Positions 1-11,768 of a stretch of 64,000 nucleotides of DNA are shown here, in pieces (within the stretch, counting starts at the first letter, position 1; each line of letters begins with the position of its first letter). The notes under the pieces are model-generated. The model saw only the letters and a program-made list of their open reading frames with translations. It made no database searches and had not been told where the DNA came from. Source of the DNA: Costus lasius (Eukaryota; Streptophyta; Magnoliopsida; Zingiberales; Costaceae); NCBI GenBank assembly GCA_027563935.2, contig CM050446.2:28089501-28153500 (forward strand). Reading direction: 5' to 3'. The position numbers were made by a program, and so were the translations under genes.

Positions 1-234
1 CTCGAGGCATCCGTGTGTGTGAGACTGCAGAGGGCACAAGCTTGGGCGCCTACCTTGACATCGGCCTCGTCTTGCTTTAAGGTATTTTCTATCTCATCGT
101 GTCGACTCCCTCTGTTGACGATCTTCACTGGGTTTTTGGGACTGGCCTGTTTCGGGGATATTCTTCCGCTGTGCAATGTATATGTGTTGTAATGACTCTG
201 AAAAATTGTAAAATATCCCCAGGTTTTCCCAACA
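1..234 (+). mobile_element. 3' end of a copia-type V-LTR
   Basis: This is the downstream end of a long terminal repeat; the rest lies left of the window. It ends in TTTTCCCAACA and matches the ends of the solo LTRs closing at 29384 and 58419 and of the COP1 LTRs. Shared landmarks are the block reading gagactgcagagggc, a splice-donor-like AAG/GTATTTTC near 80-90, and the segment ending in CCCAACA. It is followed directly by Athila-type LTR sequence, so it probably inserted there. Whether it is a solo LTR or the 3' LTR of a full element cannot be told from this window. Confidence 0.85.
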
Positions 235-854
235 CGTATTACATGTTAATTACTGGCCATAATTTGCATGCTTTGAGACGTTGCAAGAAGTACTGAGAGG
301 TGAATTGTAACGTCGGATCTACAATAATTGGACAAGTTTATTTGAACATGAGTGTAGTTTGAATCGACTTGAGGGATTTTAGAGATTTGTCAAGGACTCA
401 TTGGGTCTATCTCGAGTTAATAACATGAGAGTAGGGAGTTAAGTCGGATAAATACCGGATTATACTACTGAGAGGGGACAATCTGTACATGCGGATAAAT
501 CCCCTTCAACACAGTAAGTCCATCTTAAAATACTTTTAATTATAAAAAAGGTCATGAAACATAGAGTGGTAAACCCGAAATCCTGAATTTCCATAAATTT
601 GACTACAACCTAGTTGTGTTTTTACTCTTTCTGCAACTTAGTTAAGATTAGATTCAACCTTTTGTTGATTCGTCTAGCTAACGATCTTAAGTAGAGTCAG
701 TACTTAGCCATTGGTCCCTGTGGGATCGATATTTTTATTACTTCGACGTTGCCGTGCACTTGCGAACGACATCAGTACTTGACCGCCAGATCCTCGTTGG
801 GAATGATATCTTATTTTATTACTTCGATAAATCCGTGCACTTGCGGACGCATCA
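235..854 (+). repeat. Partial 5' LTR of ATH1 (Athila-like)
   Basis: The downstream part of an LTR that ends in GCGGACGCATCA, six bases before a primer binding site. The same terminus, in either orientation, ends the NA1 LTRs and the LTR pieces at 30115 and 35477. The last 80 bases are roughly duplicated: one copy ends near 773 (GCGAACGACATCA) and the second at 854, so the terminus occurs twice. The U3 part is missing, replaced by the V-LTR on the left. No coding capacity is seen. Confidence 0.75.
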
Positions 855-860
855 AGTTTT

Positions 861-880
861 TGGTGTTGTTGCCGGGGACC
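861..880 (+). promoter_or_regulatory. Primer binding site of ATH1, decayed
   Basis: TGGTGTTGTTGCCGGGGACC starts six bases after the LTR end. Athila/Tat elements prime from tRNA-Asp; compared with that 3' end, the site differs only by C-to-T changes near its start, as cytosine deamination would give. The NA1 copies keep TGGCGCCATTGCC (minus strand), which supports the identification. Confidence 0.8.
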
Positions 881-1129
881 AGGCCAGCCAATATCGATTT
901 AATCGATAATTTTATAGACTAGGCAATTTTCTTTTGATTTTGGCATCTACTTAGTTTTACTTTTATAGTTATTTTATGGTATTTTAATTTTTATTTTACT
1001 TGATTAACACGTTGTATGCCTAGAGCCTTAAAGATAGGTACTCTATTTCATGAAGATCTAGAGATTGAACACACCTCCCGCCTTCGAAGAAAATTATAGT
1101 TTCAGACTAAAAAAGTTATAGAAGAGGGC

Positions 1130-2673
1130 ATGATGGCGAACAATCAGTCACTAAGGGATTTTGCAGTACCTAACATACAGGGTTTTAATTCTAGCATTTT
1201 TTGACCTAATGTGGAGGCGAACAACTTCGAGCTTAAACCAGCACTAATGACTATGATTCAGTAGAACCAGTTTGGGGGTTCCCCAACACAGGAGCCTAAT
1301 CTTCATCTTGTTGTTTTCTTAGAGTATTGTGACACCGTTAAAGTAAACGGTGTGTCTTCTGATGCAATATGACTGAGATTGTTTCCATTTTCTCTTAGGG
1401 ATTGCGCACAGGCTTGGTTATATCCTCTTCCTGCTAGATCGATTACTACATGGGATGAACTTTCAGGTGCCATTCTGACCAAATATTTTCCACCAAGCAA
1501 GATAGTGCAGCTGAGAAATATGATCACTTGTTTTGGACAAAAAGAAGGAGAATCACTTTATGACGCTTGGCATCGTTTCAAGGAACTCCAGCGCATGTGT
1601 CCTCATCATGGGCTTGAGAAGTGGGTCCTAATTCATATCTTCTACAATGGATTAGACTACAGCACAAAACTCATGGTGGATGTAGAAGATGCAACAACCT
1701 TGCTTGAGGACATGGCCATAAATCATAATCATTAGTCCAATGAGCAAGGTATTACATGGACAGGAATTAGTAAGTATAGCAGTGATTCTTTGACATCCCT
1801 TGCTGCAAAGGTTGATTCTTTAGCTCAAAAATTAGATTCTTTTACTTTTCCTTCAGTTGCAGTTAATTCTATTTGTTATGTGGTATTTCAGGTCATACTT
1901 CTATTGATTGTCAGCTTTTAGCCTCACCATAGGATGATTCTCTTTAGAAGCATGTTAATGCTTTAGGCAACTACAACTAAAGGCAGGTGAACGACCCTTA
2001 TTCAGCTACTTACAATCCCGGCTGGAGGAACCACCCTAATTTATCATATAAGAATAATCAAGGGCAAATTCCTCAGCAGTTTAATATGCAAAATAATAGG
2101 CCGCCACTACTATTTCAGTCCAGGCAATTCAATCAACCTCAGAAGTCTAACTTGGAGTCCCTTTTGGAAGGTTTCGTTGTCACTCAGAAGAAACACAATG
2201 ATGATGTCTCTAATGCTATTAAACATCTAACATCTCGTGTGGGCACTTTGGCGACCCACAACAAGATACTATAGAGCCAAAGAGCGCAGCAGGCAAGCAC
2301 TTTCAAAGAGCCTACAGGTGAGCTTCTAGGGCAACCAGATATGAATTCTAAGGAGAACTGTAGCACAATAACCACAAGGAGTGGTAAGCAATTGGATGAT
2401 CCCCAAATGGCTAACGAAAGAGCTACACCTGTAGTTGTCAAAGAGCAATCTAAGGAATCTCTACTTGATAAGGAGAAACCTATGGAGCAGGAGAAGGAGA
2501 AGGAGAAGGGGAAGGAGAAGGAGGAAGTTTATGTAGGTCCTCCTGCGTATGTTCCACATATCCCTTTCCATCATAGGCTGGCTAAGGCGAAATTAGATAA
2601 GCAATTCGGCAAATTCCCAGAGTTATTGAAAATGTTATACATTAACATTCTTTTTACTGATGCTTTGTCATAG
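1130..2673 (+). pseudogene. gag: Gag pseudogene of ATH1 (Athila-like)
   Basis: Remnant of the structural capsid/nucleocapsid polyprotein of an Athila-like Ty3/gypsy element. It starts at the ATG pair at 1130/1133; the first 23 codons (motif SLRDFAVPNIQG) end in TGA. The conserved capsid core is open at 1379-1735 (PFSLRDCAQAWLY, then SITTWDEL and CPHHGLEKWVLIHIFYNGL) and ends in TAG at 1733-1735. The C-terminal part (NPGWRNHPNLSY) resumes at 1987-2274, and a lysine/glutamate-rich tail runs 2341-2673. Several stops and frame changes separate these blocks. The last stop, TAG at 2671-2673, lies exactly before the ATG that opens the protease region. ATH2 has the same gene in better order. Confidence 0.85.
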
Positions 2674-3773
2674 ATGCCTACATACACGAAGTTTCTAAAA
2701 GACATCCTTTCCTACAAGGAAAAATTGAAGAGTATGGTACTGTGGCACTTACAGAGGAATGTAGCGCGATAATCCAGAACAAAATACCTCAGAAGTTGAA
2801 AGATCTAGGGAGCTTCTCGATTCCTTGCCAGATTGGTGACATGTCTTTTGAAGGAGCGTTATGTGACTTGGGCGCAAGCATAAGCTTGATGCCTCTATCA
2901 ATTTGTAAAAAGCTTGATATAGGAGACATGAAGCCAACCAATATCTCACTACAGCTTGTTGACCGGTCTGTTCGACGTCCTGTGGGAATTTTGGAGGACG
3001 TCTCAATTAAAGTTAGTCAATTTTTTATACCTGCAGATTTTGTAGTGTTGGAGATGGAAGAAGATATTAAATTGTCTATCATTTTAGGGAGACCATTCTT
3101 AGCTACTGCAGGCGTTGTGATAGATGTGAAGAGAGGGAGATTGACTCTAAATATCGGTGAGAATAATATTGATTTTGATCTTTCCTCTTCTTTTAAAAAA
3201 CCTTCTTTTGCATATTCTTGTTTTTATGTTGATGCACTTGAACTGGAGACAAATGAAGAAAACACGAAAAAAGAAATAGACCCTTTGAAGATATGTCTTG
3301 TCAAGGAAAAGGGTGAAGAAGAAGATATTGGGGAAGAAGCACAAGCTTATACAAAAATTTTGGATTCGGGATTGACGATCATGCCACATAAAGCCAAAGC
3401 TGAGAAATTTATTTTAGTAAAACTTGAACCAATGAAGATGAATAAGTTGGAACTCAAATCACTCCCACCAAATTTAAGGTATGAATTTTTGGGAAAAGAT
3501 TCCACATACCCAGTGATTGTCAGCGCGGATTTAGATCAGGTTCAGACAAAAAGGCTGCTTAATGAGCTTCGATTACATAGAAAGGTAATTGGTTATTTAT
3601 TGGATGATATATGTGGTATTAACCCTTCTTTGTGTATGTACAAGATTTTTCTTGAGGAAAATTGCAAACCCTCCATAGAATATCAACGTCGGTTGAATCC
3701 CGTCATGAAGGAGGTGGTAAAAAAGGAGATCTTGAAGTTACTAGATGTTGGGGGTGATATACCCGATTTCTGA
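2674..3773 (+). pseudogene. Aspartic protease and pol linker of ATH1
   Basis: Start of the pol region. The first codons (MPTYTKFLKDIL) are followed by a frameshift near 2720, after which 2742-3773 is open. The retropepsin active site reads CDLGASISLMPLS (D-L-G-A in place of the usual D-S/T-G-A), a form typical of Athila-like elements, followed by the flap-like IILGRPFLAT. A charged linker of about 130 residues leads to ESLGINPSLCMYK-type sequence that precedes reverse transcriptase (here CGINPSLCMYKIFLEE). A one-base insertion in a G run near 3750 shifts the frame into the next segment. ATH2 carries the homologous region at 23468-25099 on the other strand. Confidence 0.85.
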
Positions 3774-4416
3774 TAATGAATGGGTTAGTCCCATTCATGT
3801 GGTTTCAAAGAAAGGGGGAATTACGACAGTAAGAAATGAGAACAATGAATTAATTCTAATAAGAGCGGTAACCAGGTGGCGCATGTGCATCGATTACCGA
3901 AAGCTAAATAAGGGCACCCAGAAAGATCATTTTCCTCTCCCCTTTATTGATCAGATGCTTGAACGATTGGCTACTAATTCTTACTTTAGTTTTCTTGATG
4001 GTTTTTCAGGATTCTTTCAGATACAGATTCATCCTAAAGATCAACAGAATACCACTTTCGCGTGTCCATATGGAACTTTTGCTTACAAGCGCATGCCTTT
4101 TAGTTTATGCAATGTGCCGGCCACTTTTTATAAATTTCGCTCCTATATTGTTAATTCTAAAGTTGTTGTTTTTACAAATCATGCAGCAATAAAATACTTG
4201 GAGAATAAAAAAGATGCAAAACCCAGATTGATTTGGTGGATATTGCTCTTACAGGAATTCGACATTGAATTAAGAGACAAGAAAGGAGTAGAGAATTTAG
4301 TGGCGGATCATCTGTCTAGATCAACCAAGGAGAAAGATATGCAGGAAGATATAGAGATTAATGACTCTTTTCCAGAAGAGTATCTTTTTGCTATTATAAG
4401 ACAAGAGACACCATGA
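3745..4416 (+). pseudogene. Reverse transcriptase fused to RNase H by deletion (ATH1)
   Basis: The N-terminal fingers/palm of an Athila-like reverse transcriptase ([37 protein letters not shown]) run to about 4135. The frame then jumps straight into the end of RNase H ([43 protein letters not shown]). Compared with ATH2, about 700 bases are missing, including the catalytic x-D-D box and most of RNase H. The two pieces remain in one frame, so the deletion happens to be frame-preserving, but the enzyme cannot be active. Confidence 0.85.
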
Positions 4417-4440
4417 TATGCATATATTGTTAATTTCCTT

Positions 4441-5198
4441 GTGTCTAACATTATGTCTCCTAATTTGACATCTCAGGGGAAAAAGAAATTTCATTGGGAT
4501 GTTAAACATTTTTTTGGGAGGAACCATACTTGTATCGACGATGCGCTGATAGCTTATTTAGGAGATGTTTACCAGAGGAAGAGATACTTGACGTACTTTC
4601 TCACTGTAATTCTTCTCCTTATGGAGGACATGCTAGTGCATCAAAGATAGAATTCAATATTCTCCAATCAGGTTTTTATTGGCCAATAATTTTTAATGAT
4701 GCTAGGAAATTAATTCCGTCTTGTGATAAATGCCAGCGAACTGGTAATATTGCGAAAAGGGATGAACTTCCTCAACACGGTATTTCAATGGTTGAAATTT
4801 TTGATGTTTGGGTAATAGATTTTATGGGTCTTTTACCTAATTCATGTGGAAAGAAATACATTCTCTTGTGTGTTGATTATATATCTAAATGGGTAGAGAC
4901 ATCTGCTGGAGCCATTGATGATTCACGTGTTGTAGCCAGGATGCTTAAAAAGATAATTTTTCTTAGATTTGGTGTGCCCATAGTTCTAATTAGCGATGCT
5001 GGCTCTCATTTTATCAAACATATGCTCGAGTCATTGTTAAAAAAATATGGAGTACACCGTAAAATTGCTACACCATATGATCCACAGACGAGTGGACAGG
5101 CGGAGATCTCAAATCGTGAGATAAAGAGAATTCTTAAAAAGACTATGTCAAGGGCAAGGAAAGATTGGACGCTGAAGCTTGATGATGCTATTTGGGCC
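4441..5198 (+). pseudogene. Integrase of ATH1, truncated by a copia LTR
   Basis: Retroviral-type integrase that would insert the element cDNA. It shows an HHCC zinc-binding region (histidines around SHCNSSPYGGHA, then CDKCQ) and the catalytic core with Asp in VIDFMG, Asp in LISDAGSHF and Glu in GQAEISNRE. The upstream connection to RNase H contains stops. The gene ends abruptly at 5198 (codons for DDAIWA), where a minus-strand V-LTR begins with TGTTGGG. The C-terminal domain does not reappear anywhere in the window, so the other half of this insertion site has been lost. Confidence 0.88.
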
Positions 5199-5476
5199 TG
5201 TTGGGAAACCTCGGGGATATTTTAAAATTTTCAGAGATAGACATTTTAAATTACATTGCACAGCAGAAGAATATCCCCGAAACAAGCTAGTCCCAAAAAC
5301 CCAGTGAAGATCGTCAAGCGAGGGGATCGACACGATGTGATAGAAAGTACCTTAAGCAAGTGTGGATGTAGATGTCGAGGTAGGCGCCCAAGTGTTCGCC
5401 CTCTGCAGTCTCTCACACACGGATGCCTCGAGTCCTCTTCTTCCACGCCTAGTGCTAACCTCGAGAAGAAGATGGA
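5199..5476 (-). mobile_element. V-LTR end fragment, probably 3' LTR of CO
   Basis: Reverse complement of the terminal 280 bases of the V-LTR family: it opens TGTTGGGAAACC and contains the shared blocks for GGGTTTTTGGGACT and GCCCTCTGCAGTCTC. It inserted into ATH1 integrase. At about 5476 it stops and sequence of a copia integrase (CN) begins, so a deletion has joined the LTR to the middle of an internal region. It differs clearly from the CN 5' LTR, so it more likely belongs to the older element CO whose leader lies at 10321-11571. Confidence 0.65.
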
Positions 5477-5905
5477 ACCACTTCCAATGTGTTCCTCTTT
5501 CTTCTTTGAATTTCTCCACACAGTTGTGGTGTTCTAAGTAAGTTGTGAGATAGTCCCACACTCAATTAGGAAAGTCATCAAATTCCTCACTGACCACCTT
5601 GATCCAATCAAAGTGTTTAATAGATCTTCCATTTTGATCCAGCACTTCATTCCTTTTGATGGATTTCTCCAAAGTTATATGTTGGATAAGACATATCCAC
5701 ACCTAATGAAGTATACAACACTTCCTTGTGCTTGCTTCCATGGGTCCACACTCATTGCTGTGTATAGATCCAACAAGCCACTTACCCTTCTACCGTTTAT
5801 GGTGAAGGCAGCATCTGTCACCTTGTCCATCAAACAAAACTCACATGTATCATAATCCTGAAAGGATAATGATCCCAATAGTCCATGGACTTCTTGGATG
5901 TGACA
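5477..5905 (-). pseudogene. Integrase fragment of CN (copia)
   Basis: Highly decayed copia integrase. The recognisable parts are DTCEFCLMDKVTDAAFTING and GLLDLYTA (second half of the zinc-binding region and start of the core; compare COP2 residues 450-480), and, nearer 5530, codons for the ECGIISQLTP block of COP2. Multiple stops and frame changes are present. The gene stops at the junction near 5476, so the rest of integrase, reverse transcriptase and RNase H are absent. Confidence 0.65.
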
Positions 5906-6225
5906 TTTGTTTTATGGCCCACAAGTGACAATGCTATGAGAGAGTGTTGATTGAATCATTGTACTTGATCTATTCAGTGTTATATACAGAACTACAAACT
6001 AGTATCAATTGTACCATTTCTATAGAACAGCCCAGATTTAAAGAAATACCATTTATTTCAAACTGAAAATCCATTCAAAATAATGGACATAATGTTCTAA
6101 AAAGCTAGTACATAATAGCAAAGTTATAGTTGAAGTTTTGAAGGTAGTGAGATGATATCAACAACAGCATCCAATGCTCCGTTCCTGACTCGAAGGTCGA
6201 TCCCACTAAGCCTCTTTTATCTTAT

Positions 6226-6833
6226 TTCTTTTGAGCCCTTGAATATGAAAAACATATGTAAGCTCCACATGCGGTACCCAGTACCCATGAATAAGAAGTA
6301 GACATAAAGACCTCCGTAACACAATACCTGAAGCGGATGGATTACATCCCTTCATCTGTACCATGCTCTTCCTGGGGCCTTAATCCATCTTGATATGTCC
6401 ATGCATTCCCAATCTTTCTAAGTTTTAGCTTCGAAGAAGCAGAATCATGGTCATTCATGGATTTAGGCAAACACCCTGAAGATCCAACAGAACTCTCTAT
6501 GTCATGTTTTAAAGTGCATGGTGTGAAGAGACATCGAAGATGTATGATGATATCATAAATCCCCATCTCATCACACTCAACTTGGACTTCAGGAGTCATG
6601 CACTTTAAAACAAGAGCAGTGTACTATTTATTATCCTCACAATGTTCAAGATAGACATTCCACTCCCATTCAGTAGTAAAATAGATACTGGGCTGGGATG
6701 GAGGTCTTTCAAAAAGATGCATATTATTCTCTTGTTTCATTATTTTGGACAATATCCTGAACCATCTTGTCCAATTCGTTCCATCCAGTTTATGTTTATA
6801 AAGTTTCAATCTAAGATTAGGAGAAGCCTTTAT
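6226..6833 (-). pseudogene. gag: Gag and protease remnant of CN (copia)
   Basis: The N-terminal Gag block (LDGTNWTRWFRILSKIMKQE, 6624-6809) aligns with COP2 Gag residues 16-40, and a second block (MTPEVQVECDEMGIYDIIIHLRCLF) lies at 6522-6599. The usual start codon is not preserved: the first codon reads TTG. The central Gag and zinc knuckle are missing. Near 6268-6291 SWVLGTACGAYIC corresponds to the protease site SWVLDTACGVHIC of COP2, with the catalytic Asp replaced by Gly. A splice-acceptor-like TTATTGTAG precedes the gene at 6834-6842. Non-functional. Confidence 0.7.
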
Positions 6834-8295
6834 CTACAATAAGTAAACAAGCAAAATAAGTACTATGATAAAGCATTTAACAAGGACTTTAAATTAAATG
6901 CTATGCTCCCACTATTTCATAACAAGTTGATAACTCTCAAACTCAACTTGGAAATCAGTGAGTAGGATCTTAATTTCACATGAGGTCTCCACGACTCACG
7001 AGGGTGAGTTGGGGTGCATAGAGTGATCCCATGCTTCCTTAGGTAGGCATGCCAGCCAATTGTGCCGTGCACAACTCCTCTTAGTTAAGACAGACTAGGT
7101 GCTCTGTGTCCAGCGAGGGCTGGATACAACACAGAACCCTATTCTCTCAATAGCTACCTCTAGTATTTCATCATGTCAGTGACATATGAAAACTAGTCAA
7201 GTCAGACCTGATTGTTATGCCTAGGGCCAACCTGCACCTCGCGAGGGCACGTCTATACTTGTGGCAGACTAAGATGCATATTGACTCCACGCGCCTTCCA
7301 AAGATAGATGGGTGTGTCTCACGAGGGTGAGAAACAGTTCACAGTCCATCGATCGATGGTTTGACGAGGGCTACACATCAGAAGGCTATCGACTTGATGC
7401 GAGGAGAGTTTGTTCATTAATTATTATTCTTTTCTAGCATACAATTTTCCTATGGTGGCAGCAAAAGGAAAAACACATCACAGGTATGCTATGGACAAAA
7501 TAATAAACCATTACAGGCATGCTATTATGGTCAATATGGTCATAGCCATTTTCATACATATAAAATTTCACGAGCCATGTGTGTCCCTAAGCAAATCAGC
7601 CTATGCCTTTAAGCTGAAAGCACAAATTCCTTCATCCAACTGCAAGTCCATCATCAAGCTTCCAAAGTTGGCGCCACCAAGATTTCGATTGGAGAAGACA
7701 CCTTATGGTCTTGATGAAGCCTTAACCTATCTTACGTAAGCAATTCTACATCTATTCTAAAATAAGATGAAAACTTTTACATCAAGATAGGAGGGAGATC
7801 CACACGTAGGTGGCATAAAGATTTTACAAGCATTCATCACAAGTGGAAACATCCTTCCACATCACGACACAAGAGGGCACTCACTATGACCATATCAACC
7901 CACACAAGAGGCAAGTGGCACAAGTAAAATTTGAAAAACCGAGCATTATCAAATTTTAGTCCCTTATGCGCCAACTTCATCCAAAGCACTCTCTCAACCG
8001 ATTTTATGCTAAAATCAAGATCAAGTTTCATGATGATTTCAAGATCCTATCTGCTAGCAATTTTGTCAGATCAAGAGACCCGGCCAGTCCGAAGATATAA
8101 TGCCCGTCCTACTTGACAAAATTGCATGCGCCTTTGATCTTAAATCAATTAGAAACTTAATCCAAAATCAGTCATAAAATAGATAAGAGATGTTTGAATG
8201 AAAAACGCCACTAGGTGAAATGCGCATGGATAAAAGAAAAATTTTTGAAAAATGTTTCACACAAGCATATGCACACTTTGTGTTTCTCGGAAGTA
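6834..8295 (-). other. Untranslated leader of CN
   Basis: About 1.46 kb between the primer site and gag of CN, read on the minus strand. No plausible coding frame. It aligns with the leaders of COP1, COP2 and CO and contains four short hairpins: 7317-7332, 7237-7246, 7109-7124 and 6994-7009 (arms such as TCTCAC/GTGAGA with a four-base loop). Their order and spacing match the other leaders. See the finding on covariation. Confidence 0.7.
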
Positions 8296-8307
8296 GCTTT
8301 GATACCA
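8296..8307 (-). promoter_or_regulatory. Primer binding site of CN
   Basis: On the minus strand TGGTATCAAAGC, complementary to the 3' end of initiator tRNA-Met with one change, lies one base inside the LTR edge. It fixes the orientation of CN and the inner border of its 5' LTR. Confidence 0.8.
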
Positions 8308-8308
8308 C

Positions 8309-10320
8309 TGTTGGGGAATGCTGGGTGTAATTAAAAATTTTGCAGTCCCAGGACACAGCAGAAGAAACATTACACCTGAACACATTCCTTTCCAAGGATC
8401 CATGCGAGAGGGAGAACACAAAGATGTGTCAGAGATTATACCTCTCTTGCTCGTTTGGTTGATGATGCCATGTTGAAGACGCTCAAGTGCTCATCCTCTA
8501 CAAGTATCCACGCGTCGACTTTCTCAACGTTGCTCTCTTCCGCGCTTGGTGCTAGCCTCGGGAAGAGAATCTAAGCCTTAGTGTACTCCTTTGATCACTT
8601 GCACCAACCTTGATGAAGGGATGCGCCAAGAGATGAGATGGAGAAGATGCCGCCAAGCCCTTATCCCTCTTGTGCCAAGAGGAGATTAGGAAGAAGGCTT
8701 GCGGCCTTATGGAAGAAGAAGAAGACACCAAGCAATCCTTCAACTTGCGCCAAAAGGAAGAAGAAGATGAGAGGATGCTTGCGGCTTCAAAGTTGAAGAG
8801 GTGTTGCACCGAGTTCGCTTTCCCTCTCCTCCTTATGTTGCTCACGCCAATATTCATCATCCTAATCCACTCGCATATATGTGTATATATAACAAGAGGA
8901 GGCGGTATGAATAAAGAGGTAGAGGCGCAAATAATCAAGAGGAATTCGGCTAGGGTTGTGGCTTGGGTGAAATTAGGGTTTGAGGTAAGGAAAGTCTCGA
9001 AGATTTTATCATAATCCTCACCCCACCATCCATATGCACCTGAGTCCTTTCTATAAAAGTCCTCAAGCCATATCAGCCCAAAGTCTTGCCATAGAGGCAA
9101 GCATACCATCAATGGTTGAGGGGCTAGGTGCCAAAAGCTTCCTAATGAAGCATTAGGCGCCTTCCTCACCCCATTATACCCCTTGGGCACCAATGGGGTT
9201 AATTTCTCCCCATTATACCATTTTAGCCAATTCTCTTCTCATGACAACATGTTATTGGGCCTCATTGGGTAATGAGCTAGCCCAAACGTCATTGCATGGG
9301 TTGATTAAGCTATTGGATCCAATCCAATGCAACCCTAATCCAAATGTGACCAATTTAGGTCAATTTCGGGTCAACCTACCAAAAATGAAGTTTGGCTCCA
9401 ATAACTCTCTTCCAACTCATCAGGCCTATTGGCGCTGATGAAATCTTCCAAATAGATCCAAGCTATCCAATAACTTAATCCCAAGGCTTCCGATTAAAGC
9501 AACGTCAAGAGTCTATTGCGTGTGACCCCGTAGGATCCAAATGACGATGGCAATGATGATAGAATCATAAGTAGTGAGAGGTATCTAGCAACACATCACT
9601 ACTACCCATGTCAATGGACTTAAGTCATATGACAACAACCCCTAAACGAGCAACGAGGATTCCTATTGCATTATGTATCCCTTTGCCTAAACTGATATCT
9701 TGCCATTGGATTAGTCTCAAGTTTATCAATCCAATCCATTGGTCATGACTCAAACAGTATGGCCATACATTCCTATCATGCACCAACGAGGTGGGGCGCC
9801 CTAAAGTGGATATCATGCTTCCAATCAAGGAAGGGGCAAATCCTACTATTGGTCATCCATGTCTCTATATAACTTATGATGTGCCCAATGACAGTCATTT
9901 TGATCATCCAATTACGGAGAGACATGAATGCCTCAAGTCTATGGATCAATGCAATCCTCTTGCATGTGAGATTGACCTGTTGACTAAACAAGTCAATCCT
10001 CACGGTGGGTCACTCCAATGCATCCAATGCACCTGTATGTCTGCGTTACTGTGCCCTGCACCTAACCAGCCCATACACCAATCTCACATGCACCAAAGCT
10101 GTCCCATATCGGCTAAGGCACCTTGACTGGGGATTACTTATGAGAATGGGTCCAACCAAACTCCTGGGACATTATTTGTGCAACTCAATACATTATCGCA
10201 GGTAAAGCAATCTGCATAATAATGACCATGCCTCAATTGATTATATCAATTTTATCATCGTACATTCAAATAATGCCGGACCATGTCCATACATTGGTCT
10301 GCAGGGCATAAACACTAACA
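8309..10320 (-). repeat. 5' LTR of CN (divergent V-type, 2012 bp)
   Basis: On the minus strand it runs from TGTTAGTGTTTATGCCC to TTCCCCAACA next to the primer site. It shares blocks with the V-LTRs (GATGAAATC beside a run of CCAATAGG, and the gaggctagcac-type motif) but is far more diverged, so it represents an older or separate subfamily. A minus-strand TATA-like segment is seen around 8880-8895, and a splice-donor-like GAGAG/GTATAA at 8441-8440. The matching 3' LTR of CN is lost. At 10321 it abuts the leader of another copia element, into which CN presumably inserted. Confidence 0.75.
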
Positions 10321-11571
10321 AAAGTAACCTATGCTTCTTACGGTGGGCACATTGGCCGATTGCACTTGGCAATTCCCCTTATTGAGACAGTCCAGGCATT
10401 TCATGTCTAGCGAGGGCTGGATACGGCTTGAAACCCTAACCTCTCAATGATGCCTCTGGAGTTCCATCATGTGGCCACCACATGTGAACAACTAGTCAAG
10501 TCTATTCCTAACCATTATGCCCAGGGCCAACGAGTTTCTTTGCGAAGGCACGTCCAGGTTAAAACTTGACTAGGGAAACCATTGTCACCACACATCTTTT
10601 AAAGATAAGTGGGTGTGTCTCACGAGGGTGGGAAACAGTGTACAACACCACTGATCGATAGTTTGATGAGGGCTACGAGTTAGAAGGCTTATTTCAGACT
10701 TGATATTTTAATTGAGGGTTTTTGAAGTCTCATCCTCTTAGTTTTATCTTTTGTCTAATATTACAGGCATGCAATCCTATAGTGATAACAACAAGATAAA
10801 ATATTATAGGCATGCTTTAGCAGATAAGGAAAGCAGTAAATAAATGATGTGGTCATAGCCTAATCAACACATTGAACCAATACATGCCAAAAGTGTTCAA
10901 TGATTGACCTCGGTGACAAGCCCCAAGACAAGACCTAACCTAGCCGCCACTAACATCTTTGTCCATGCCCGGCTCCAAGGTCCTCCAATCCAAGGGATAG
11001 CTCTCAAACCCTAGAGGCACCTCAAGGAAACCTAGAAGCACTTCTTGAGATTCGGCCAAGCCCTTTTTTATGCTGCCACCTTCAAGTTGCTCCAAGCAAG
11101 GTGGATGCACCAAGTAAGATGAATGCTGCCAACATCCTTAATCTTGAATTTTACAAAAATAAAGAGAAAAAAAGAGCGGCATGCAGGCCTAACACACATA
11201 CATCACAGGCATGCAAGGGGCTTGACTATGACCACAACACAATGCACAAGCAAGATACCTATCTCATCCTTTGGTTCTTTGTTTCTCTCAGGAGTTTACA
11301 AGTGGCATACCGGTTGCCCTTCTTGCAATCCCTAACCTGCTAAGATTAGGGCAATCACCCAGTCCATGCCCCGTATAATCTCAACAAGTCTCTCATGATG
11401 GGTCTATCCCACCAAGAGAGGAGAAATGATTTCATCCACATATGGGTCTATCCCAATCATGTGAAGAAAGCAGAAAACTAAAAAAAAAAATTGAATAGAG
11501 GATAGGAACAAGAAACTTACAATTTTCCTACTTTTAGAAAAACTGTGAGCCACAAGCAATTTAAAAATTGA
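10321..11571 (-). mobile_element. Leader fragment of an older copia element, CO
   Basis: Reverse-complement match to the COP1 leader (39280-40760). Shared blocks include the pair of blocks around GAGACAGTCCAGGCATTTCATG, the CTCACGAGGGTG hairpin at 10618-10633 and the mirror of GGGCATGGACTGGGTGATTGCC near 11350. It runs up to a primer-site remnant TTGATACCA near 11565 (minus strand TGGTATCAA). There the sequence switches to NA1. Two hairpins (10618-10633, 10406-10421) have lost pairs relative to CN and COP1. No coding capacity. Confidence 0.75.
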
Positions 11572-11768
11572 TACCATGGTGAATTGGAATTTAAAAATTG
11601 ACAATTAGAGGAACAATGATCAAAATATCCACAAATTTCACATCTAATAGGAGAAGAAGATTTTTTAACAGAGTGCATAAAAGAGTTAAACGTATCTTGA
11701 AGAGACTTACTTGGTGGCATGTATACCTCACCTCTTTCAGTTGCCCAGGAGTTGTAATTAAAAGACAT
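11572..11768 (-). pseudogene. Truncated second copy of the NA1 Gag-like gene
   Basis: The first 65 codons or so of the NA1 Gag-like frame, starting at the ATG at 11768 (MSFNYNSWATERGEVYMPP) and including the zinc knuckle CEICGYFDHCSSNC. It is almost identical to the intact copy at 17212. It runs into copia leader sequence at about 11571. It follows LTR A through a short leader and primer site, so it is the start of a second internal region downstream of an LTR. Confidence 0.85.
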
